Positions 33,885 through 39,098 of a stretch of DNA of 39,098 nt are shown piece after piece. The notes under the pieces are model-generated. The model did not search any database. It worked only from the letters and a program-made list of their open reading frames with translations, and was not told where the DNA came from. The position numbers and the translations under genes are program-made. The stretch is from Lentisphaeria bacterium (GTDB taxonomy: Bacteria > Verrucomicrobiota > Lentisphaeria > Victivallales > UBA1829), in assembly GCA_019408975.1 (NCBI GenBank), contig DXVA01000005.1, forward strand, positions 1 through 39,098, in the 5' to 3' direction. Position 1 is the first letter of the stretch, and the number at the start of each line of letters is the position of its first letter.

Positions 33885-34847
33885 ATGAGTCAAATCAAAA
33901 CAAAATGTGTATTCGGGCCGATTCCTTCGCGCCGGCTCGGACTTTCCCTCGGCATTGATCTGCTGCCGTATAAGACCTGTTCGATGGACTGCGTTTACTG
34001 CGAATGCGGGGCGACCACCAACCTTACCTGCGAGCGCAGGGAATATTTTCCGACTTCGCAGGTGATTCAGGAGCTGGAAGAAGTTCTGGCAAAGCATCAG
34101 AAAATCGACTATGTGACTTTTTCCGGTGTCGGTGAACCTACCCTGCATTCCGGTATCGGAACGATCATACGCCATATCAGGGAGGCGCATCCCGAACTGA
34201 AAATCTGCCTGCTGACGAATGCATCGCTTCTGAATGATGAACAGCTTGTGAAGGAGATTGCCCCTGTCGATCTGATCGTTCCCTCCATGGACGGCTCCAA
34301 CGACGAGGAGCTTTACAGAATCAACCGTCAGGCGGCGGGGATCACTCTGGAACGTGTGGTTGAAGGGATCATCAACTTCAAACGGCATTCCCGCGCCGCC
34401 GTCTGGCTGGAGATTTTCATTCTCCCGGGGGTGAACGACAGCATGGAATCCGCGGAACGGTTTCGTGCGCTTGCCGCGAGGATCATGCCGGACAAAGTGC
34501 AGTTGAATACGCTGGACCGTCCCGGGCTTTATGATTGGGTTCAGCCGGAGGACGATGCGGTGCTGGATCAGATCGCCGGCGTGATCGGGCGTTCCGTCCC
34601 GGTCGAGAAGATTGCCAGACATGCCCGCCGTGTTGAGAATGAGAACCATGAAGAACTGGATGTCGGGCAGTATAATGAACTGATACTTAAGACCTTGCGT
34701 TCGCGTCCATGCACTGCCGAGGATATTTCGGTTACGGTCGGGATCGAAGCTGACCGTATTGCACCGCATCTGCGCCGCATGGAGCGTGCGGGGCTGATCG
34801 TTTCCGAGTCCGGCACGCGCGGGACTTTCTACCGTCCGGTGAAATGA
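33885..34847 (+). CDS. Radical SAM protein (COG0731-like)
   Basis: 320 residues. The [4Fe-4S] cluster motif CSMDCVYC puts the cysteines at 32, 36 and 39. VFGPIPSRRLGLSLGIDLLP before it is the hallmark of a radical SAM group related to wyosine-type enzymes, and FSGVGEPTLH (about 85) is the GGE-like SAM-binding strand. The C-terminal 60 residues are a winged-helix domain (TAEDISVTVGIEADRIAPHL) seen in some members. The reaction is unknown. The ATG at 33885 has AAAGGAG 13 bp upstream; an in-frame TTG at 33876 with closer spacing is an alternative. The gene is divergent from the WecA-type gene. Confidence 0.85.
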   Translation: MSQIKTKCVFGPIPSRRLGLSLGIDLLPYKTCSMDCVYCECGATTNLTCERREYFPTSQVIQELEEVLAKHQKIDYVTFSGVGEPTLHSGIGTIIRHIREAHPELKICLLTNASLLNDEQLVKEIAPVDLIVPSMDGSNDEELYRINRQAAGITLERVVEGIINFKRHSRAAVWLEIFILPGVNDSMESAERFRALAARIMPDKVQLNTLDRPGLYDWVQPEDDAVLDQIAGVIGRSVPVEKIARHARRVENENHEELDVGQYNELILKTLRSRPCTAEDISVTVGIEADRIAPHLRRMERAGLIVSESGTRGTFYRPVK

Positions 34848-34849
34848 AG

Positions 34850-34891
34850 GAAACGGCATTCCCGGCAGAATTCCGGAATGCCGTTTCTTTT
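34850..34891 (+). terminator. Intrinsic terminator between convergent genes
   Basis: A perfect 13-bp stem GAAACGGCATTCC (34850-34862) with GGAATGCCGTTTC (34875-34887), a 12-base loop and TTTT after it. It starts 2 bp after the radical SAM stop codon; the reverse side serves the DUF4091 gene less well. Confidence 0.85.
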
Positions 34892-34900
34892 CGGAGCCGC

Positions 34901-37297
34901 TTATTTCAGATTTTTGTCCAGCGTCTCCCCGATCTTCCGGCGGACTTCAGCCAGCCGGACAGGATCGAGAGACGTTTTCCCGAACGCGGGTGCGATGCTC
35001 TCGATCTCTTTCTCCAGCCCGGTGCGGATGTCAGGCGGGAGCTTTTTCACCAGCTGCATCATGTTGAAGTCTTCGACCCCGTCGCGGAAATACTCAAGAC
35101 GCACGGAATAGATCGGCTTGTCTGCGGATGGATAAAGCAGCCAGACATGGCCGTTTTTGGCAAAGGTCCCGTATTTCCAGTTGTAGTCCATGCTCCACTG
35201 GAGGAAGCCGGAGAGCCCGCGGGAGTGGCACATCCACGGAGTCAGGCGCGGCACGATTGCTTCTGTATAAGTGCTGAAAGTGACCCCGTTCATGTAAATC
35301 CAGAACTCTTTGTTGTTTTTCCGGGAGTCCCGGATGATTTTCTGGGCATCCCTGCTCCACCAGTGGGAAAGGGGCCCGACGCAAATGATATCGTTGTTTG
35401 CCAGAACCTCCGGATCGGGGGCTGCGACGGTCATGAGGCGGAGTCCGGGGGCGTATTTGCGGACCATGCCGACTGTTCTGCGCATGGTTTCATAATGTCC
35501 TCCGGTCATTTCGTCCCAGAGATAAGCGAAACTGTTTTGCAGTATGCCTTTTTCTTTTGCCTGGCGATGGAAGCTTTTGAGGTAATTGGCAAATTTTTCC
35601 TCGAACTCTCCGGAATTGACATCCAGATTGAGAAAATGAACTTTTTTCCCCGGTTTCCAATCCCATGCACCGAGGAAAAGCCAGGGTGCCTGGAACATCG
35701 GCATCCCGTATTCCTTTACGGCTTTTTCCGCCAGCCTGAAATCGTCCGGCATATGGAGTTCTTTGCCGTCAAAGTATTTGCGCAGTTCTTTCTGCCCGCC
35801 GTAATAGACCGTTCCGTTCATCCCGCATTCCGTGAGATACTTTAAAACTTCCTCACGGTCTTTCTGCGGGGAGTTCCAGAGCAGCCCGTGGGCACAGTAA
35901 GCGGAACGCTTCGGAAGTTCGAAGTTCCAGACTTTCAGCGAAACGGGGACTTTGCATTCTTTTCCATTGATCCGGAGTATTACGTTCCCCGTATAGAGTC
36001 CGGGCGGAGTTCCGGCGGGAGTGTAAACTGTCAGATGCAGGATGCTGTTTTCTTTTGCCGTCAGTTTCAGCGGCAGGCGCTCCGGCAGCGGCAGGAGCTT
36101 GTCCGCGAATTTCCGTTCTCCGTAAAGGAGGGCAAGCGGGGATTCGACAGTCTGGTATTCCAGTGCGGCTGCCCGGAGGTTCTCTGCCGGGATTTTATGT
36201 TTCCCGGAGGATGTGAGCTCCGGCAGGATTACTTTTTCCAGAACGGCAGGGCTTTCCGGATTCAGGACCAGCTGAAAGGATTCCCGTTCATTGGCTGCCG
36301 ATTCCAGTTTGACTGCGCTGACTGCGCTGTCCGGGCTTTCCGTTCCGGGGTAGACACGTTTCATCGGGGATTCATGCCAGAGTCCGACACCGGGAATTCC
36401 ATGGAGTTTTCCCGCGAGCCCTGACGGATATTGGTATTCCGGCGCCAGCAGACTGCGGGAGAATTGTGCCGGAGCCAGATGAAAACGTTCTGCCAGCCGC
36501 CGCGCCGCTGTTTTCTGCTGTTCCGTCAGGCTTCCGCCGTCAAGAAGCTGAAAATAGATGCAGGCTCCGAGCTTCATGCCTTTGTCGTAATAGGGGAGGG
36601 AGCCTTGCCAGAGTTGATTGAAATTGACGATTTTGCACCAGCCGGTCTTCCTATATGCCGGCATGAGCCCGAGTTTGTGTCCGTACTTCAGCGGCGTGTT
36701 GACGTCGATCAGCATGAGGAGAGTTTTATCATATTCCGGCATGTGCAGCAGCAGTGCGCGGGCGCCGGCAAGATCCTGCTGCCCGGGTGCGGGTTTCGTC
36801 TGGAAGTTTTTGAGTCTGCCGTCGTCGAAGGAAACGGACTGGATTTCTTTTGTGAGATAAATCATGGGAAAGTTGTCTCTGCTGAAATCCCGCGATTCCC
36901 TGGAGGTTATGATATATTCCAGGCGGACGGCGGTGGTATCGCTGAACATTTCCATTTCACGGGTGACGTCGTAATCCACATTTCCCGTAAGGACGCGGAC
37001 CGTATTGCCTTTGATTTCATATTTCTGCGGTTTCCAGTTCAGTTCGGACTGGTCCTGATAGAAATGCTGTGTATTGCCGGTGCGTCCGTGATACCAGATC
37101 ATGCTTTGTATGACAAGTCCGAGCGATTTGCCGTTCCCGTCTCTGCCTGTGAGATTGAATGCGTAGTTCCGTCCCTTGACGAGTCTTGCGGACAGAGTGC
37201 CGTTGTTCATAGACACACTGCCGTTTTGTTCTTTGATTTCAACTGCCGCCGACGCTGTCAGAACGAGAACCGACAGCAAAGTGATGATTTTTTGCAT
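34901..37297 (-). CDS. Secreted DUF4091 / GH123-like glycoside-hydrolase-type protein
   Basis: 798 residues from the ATG at 37297, where the signal peptide MQKIITLLSVLVLTASA begins with AAAGG about 10 bp upstream; the ATG six codons earlier has no ribosome-binding site. The N-terminal 300 residues form a beta-rich domain, then a second beta-sandwich (PPGLYTGNVILRINGKECKV, as in DUF4091-associated sandwiches), and a barrel ending in the DUF4091 signature region SVRLEYFRDGVEDFNMMQL (about 755). Proteins of this kind are related to GH123 N-acetylgalactosaminidases and are abundant in Lentisphaerota; the substrate is not known. It probably forms a unit with the pseudopilin and LacI-type regulator to its right. 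Confidence 0.8.
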   Translation of the reverse strand: MQKIITLLSVLVLTASAAVEIKEQNGSVSMNNGTLSARLVKGRNYAFNLTGRDGNGKSLGLVIQSMIWYHGRTGNTQHFYQDQSELNWKPQKYEIKGNTVRVLTGNVDYDVTREMEMFSDTTAVRLEYIITSRESRDFSRDNFPMIYLTKEIQSVSFDDGRLKNFQTKPAPGQQDLAGARALLLHMPEYDKTLLMLIDVNTPLKYGHKLGLMPAYRKTGWCKIVNFNQLWQGSLPYYDKGMKLGACIYFQLLDGGSLTEQQKTAARRLAERFHLAPAQFSRSLLAPEYQYPSGLAGKLHGIPGVGLWHESPMKRVYPGTESPDSAVSAVKLESAANERESFQLVLNPESPAVLEKVILPELTSSGKHKIPAENLRAAALEYQTVESPLALLYGERKFADKLLPLPERLPLKLTAKENSILHLTVYTPAGTPPGLYTGNVILRINGKECKVPVSLKVWNFELPKRSAYCAHGLLWNSPQKDREEVLKYLTECGMNGTVYYGGQKELRKYFDGKELHMPDDFRLAEKAVKEYGMPMFQAPWLFLGAWDWKPGKKVHFLNLDVNSGEFEEKFANYLKSFHRQAKEKGILQNSFAYLWDEMTGGHYETMRRTVGMVRKYAPGLRLMTVAAPDPEVLANNDIICVGPLSHWWSRDAQKIIRDSRKNNKEFWIYMNGVTFSTYTEAIVPRLTPWMCHSRGLSGFLQWSMDYNWKYGTFAKNGHVWLLYPSADKPIYSVRLEYFRDGVEDFNMMQLVKKLPPDIRTGLEKEIESIAPAFGKTSLDPVRLAEVRRKIGETLDKNLK

Positions 37298-37340
37298 TGG
37301 AGGATTGCCTTTCATTATTTAAGATAATTGGTTTAATAGT

Positions 37341-37457
37341 GCGATGCTTTGCATCGCAAAAACAGCTTCGTGCAGGACTCTCAGTCCTGCCGCGTTCCAG
37401 CTGCGTAAGCTGGTCGCCGCAGGCGAAATCCCCGATAGTGCGTATGCTTGCATCGCG
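37341..37457. repeat. Compact array of hairpins between a secreted hydrolase gene and a pseudopilin gene
   Basis: Five consecutive inverted repeats in about 120 bp: GCGATGC/GCATCGC (37341-37357), GCAGGACT/AGTCCTGC (37372-37390), CCAGCT/AGCTGG (37397-37413), CGCC/GGCG (37415-37425), and an imperfect GCGTATGC/GCATCGC (37440-37456). The first and last blocks share ATAGTGCG...GCATCGC, so the ends look like diverged copies of one unit. There is no T tract. It could be a REP-like palindrome cluster, a structured 5' untranslated region or a small RNA. Confidence 0.6.
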
Positions 37458-37494
37458 GTAGTTCATTGTTTTTATGTCTTTTCCATGCTTATGT

Positions 37495-38232
37495 TCAAGG
37501 GAAGCTGAAGCTTACATTATACAGGGGGCTCCTTTCGATTTCGACTTCTCCCCGGATGGGGAGATAGGCTGAACCGGTATGTCCGTCCGCATAAAGAAAT
37601 TGCGTGAAACGGTTATGGCTGTTGCGGGCAACTTTTTCTATTCCGACAGATTTGTACAATGCCTGATTATCATTCGCCATCCAATATTGAAACATTCCCG
37701 GAAAACCGTTGCTGTCGATTGTCAGAATGACTGCGGAACTATTCTTCAATTTTGTGATCTTTCCGAGCGATAACCGCCTGTTCATTGCATAATTGCAAAA
37801 GACAATGTCCCTTGTATTTTCAATTGTCCTTGAATCGAACCCGTAAGGTTTCTTTACCGATGGGCAGATGAACGGTTTCGAGTATGCTTTCTGTGTATCC
37901 CAGTTTGGAGAATATTTCAGTCCCATGTTTGGTTTGATTGATGTCCACCAGAGAACAGATTTTGCATTATAGCTGGTTCCGCTGCATGGAAAACAGTCAT
38001 TTGATTCCGTGATATAGCCGGCAAATCCGATTCCCTGCTGTTTCAGGTTGTTTGTGCAGGAAATGGCTTTTGCTTTTTCTCTGGCTGCATTCAGCGCCGG
38101 CAGCAATATCCCTGCAAGAATCGCGATGATCGCTATAACGATCAGAAGTTCGATCAATGTGAATTTCCTCCTGCCGCCGGATTTTCCGTGCGTCTCCTGC
38201 GGTGAAGAAATTCTGCGGAACAAATTTTTCAT
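37495..38232 (-). CDS. Pseudopilin-like protein with H-x9-DG C-terminal motif
   Basis: 245 residues. Same architecture as the one at 13857-14630: class III signal at RRKFTLIELLIVIAIIAILAG after a 20-residue basic leader, a helix ending in NAAREKAKAISCTNNLKQQG, a variable body, and HNRFTQFLYADG (exact H-x9-DG) near residue 215. The start is the ATG at 38232 with GGAGACTGAAA upstream. It is transcribed towards the secreted DUF4091 gene and preceded by the LacI-type regulator on the same strand, probably a single regulated cluster. Function unknown; see the finding on this gene grouping. Confidence 0.85.
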   Translation of the reverse strand: MKNLFRRISSPQETHGKSGGRRKFTLIELLIVIAIIAILAGILLPALNAAREKAKAISCTNNLKQQGIGFAGYITESNDCFPCSGTSYNAKSVLWWTSIKPNMGLKYSPNWDTQKAYSKPFICPSVKKPYGFDSRTIENTRDIVFCNYAMNRRLSLGKITKLKNSSAVILTIDSNGFPGMFQYWMANDNQALYKSVGIEKVARNSHNRFTQFLYADGHTGSAYLPIRGEVEIERSPLYNVSFSFP

Positions 38233-38259
38233 TTTCAGTCTCCTTTGGATGGTTATGCG

Positions 38260-39098
38260 TTATATTGCTCTGGTTGTGTCGCCTGAAACGAATTTCGGGC
38301 GGATCATGATCGTTTTGAATTCCGTCTGCTTCGGTTCCTCCATGACTGCAAGAAGCTGCCGCGCCGCTTCCCGGCAGATATTCTCAAGCATGGTGCAGAC
38401 TCCGGTGATTTTGCCGAAACGGTGGCTGGGGGTGTTGAAGGAGCCGGTCAGGCTGATGTCCCGCGGGACCGCCAATCCCATTTTTTCCAGAGCTGTCATT
38501 GCAAATGAAGCGCGATGATCATCTATGCAGACCAGGGCGGTTGGCGGAGGACCGCCTGTAAATGCCTTTTTCAGATAAGGCAGATAATCCGGAGTGGCGG
38601 GTTCGGAAGCCAGGATGCCGTTCACGCAGGGACGCTGCCAGGGGATGCAGTAACGCTCGTCGACGGGAAGCCCCAGCTCCTTCATGCTTTGGAGATATCC
38701 CCTGAAACGTTCATCCGAAAGCTGATTTTCGATCTCATCGGAAAGGAAGCCGATCCGGCGGTGCCCGAGGCGGTGGAGATGCTGAACGGAAAGCGCACTG
38801 TAAGCATAGTTGTCCAGTGCGACAAAATCGGATTCCAGCGCCGGCGCCTGATACTGGATTCCGACATGGGGCAGGGGACGGATGTATTTCTGCCAGAAAC
38901 TGTAATCTGTGCGCCCGTGGAAGACGACACCGCCGACATCACGGGACGCCAGGCATGGCGGAGGCATCCAGTCCATGCCGATTTGAGTAAGGAGCAAATT
39001 GCAGCCGGCTTTCTGCAGTACGCCGTTGAGTCCGGCATAGATCGGTTCAAAGGTATTGGTGCCGCGGAAACTGGACTCGCTCATTGCCGTCGAAAGTG
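38260..39098 (-). CDS. LacI/GalR family regulator, effector-binding part (5' end outside window)
   Basis: The frame is open through the right edge, so the N-terminal HTH lies outside. The visible 279 residues form a periplasmic-binding-protein-like effector domain: GGVVFHGR, VALDNYAYSALSVQHLHRLG followed by HRRIGFLSDE, RFRGYLQSMKELGLPV, TALVCIDDHRASFAMTALEK and VPRDISLTGSFNTPS. These match LacI-family strands and helices in order. It probably controls the downstream pseudopilin and DUF4091 genes, 27 bp away. The effector is likely a sugar but cannot be named. Confidence 0.85.
   Translation of the reverse strand, partial: LSTAMSESSFRGTNTFEPIYAGLNGVLQKAGCNLLLTQIGMDWMPPPCLASRDVGGVVFHGRTDYSFWQKYIRPLPHVGIQYQAPALESDFVALDNYAYSALSVQHLHRLGHRRIGFLSDEIENQLSDERFRGYLQSMKELGLPVDERYCIPWQRPCVNGILASEPATPDYLPYLKKAFTGGPPPTALVCIDDHRASFAMTALEKMGLAVPRDISLTGSFNTPSHRFGKITGVCTMLENICREAARQLLAVMEEPKQTEFKTIMIRPKFVSGDTTRAI

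Noticed and set aside
37341..37457. CRISPR-like array
   Set aside because: The repeats are different palindromes rather than one repeat separated by uniform spacers, and no cas genes are present; the Cas4-like nuclease at 22740 belongs to a replication-type operon.

Overview
The window looks like a chromosome segment of a Lentisphaerota bacterium, probably Victivallales. This rests on two prepilin-like proteins with the C-terminal H-x9-DG signature next to secreted glycosidases, several glycoside-hydrolase genes under AraC and LacI regulators, and a large SSS-type transporter. It is an inference from gene content; there is no rRNA or marker gene to confirm it.

The main result is a candidate integrative element. 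A tRNA-Lys(CTT) gene (30143-30218, minus) carries at its 3' end a 22-bp sequence (30138-30159) that recurs exactly at 4426-4447 in direct orientation. A tyrosine recombinase (28735-30030) sits directly beside the intact tRNA. The two repeats bound about 25.7 kb and are best read as attL and attR.

Layout. Left flank (1-4425): two FAD-dependent oxidoreductases, a secreted phosphodiester-glycosidase-like protein, and the frameshifted tail of a recombinase-like gene that abuts the left repeat. Element cargo (4470-20521): an unrecognised protein, then a rhamnoside-utilisation cluster mostly on the minus strand. It holds an SSS symporter, a GH78-related protein, a secreted clan-A glycosidase, a pseudopilin-like protein divergent from an AraC regulator, and a tight operon of rhaA, an SGNH esterase and a GH78 rhamnosidase. 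Element backbone (20853-30030): a DNA sliding-clamp-like protein, a small linker-containing protein, a RecB/Cas4-like nuclease, a DUF932 protein, two zinc-ribbon proteins, a Trp/Cys-repeat protein, a Gp2-type replication initiator next to iteron-like repeats, an excisionase-like protein, an unrecognised protein and the integrase. Right flank (30219-39098): an EF-hand/membrane protein, a WecA-type glycosyl-phosphate transferase, a radical SAM protein, a secreted DUF4091 protein, a compact hairpin array, a second pseudopilin and a truncated LacI-family regulator.

How it fits together. The backbone appears able to excise, replicate and reintegrate. The cargo would let the host import and cut rhamnosides and isomerise rhamnose, but rhamnulokinase and rhamnulose-1-phosphate aldolase are absent, so downstream steps must come from elsewhere. 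The backbone genes 20853, 22292 and 24383 each follow a strong hairpin with a T-rich tail, suggesting a shared attenuation or antitermination scheme. The regulator/pseudopilin/secreted-glycosidase grouping occurs once inside and once outside the element.
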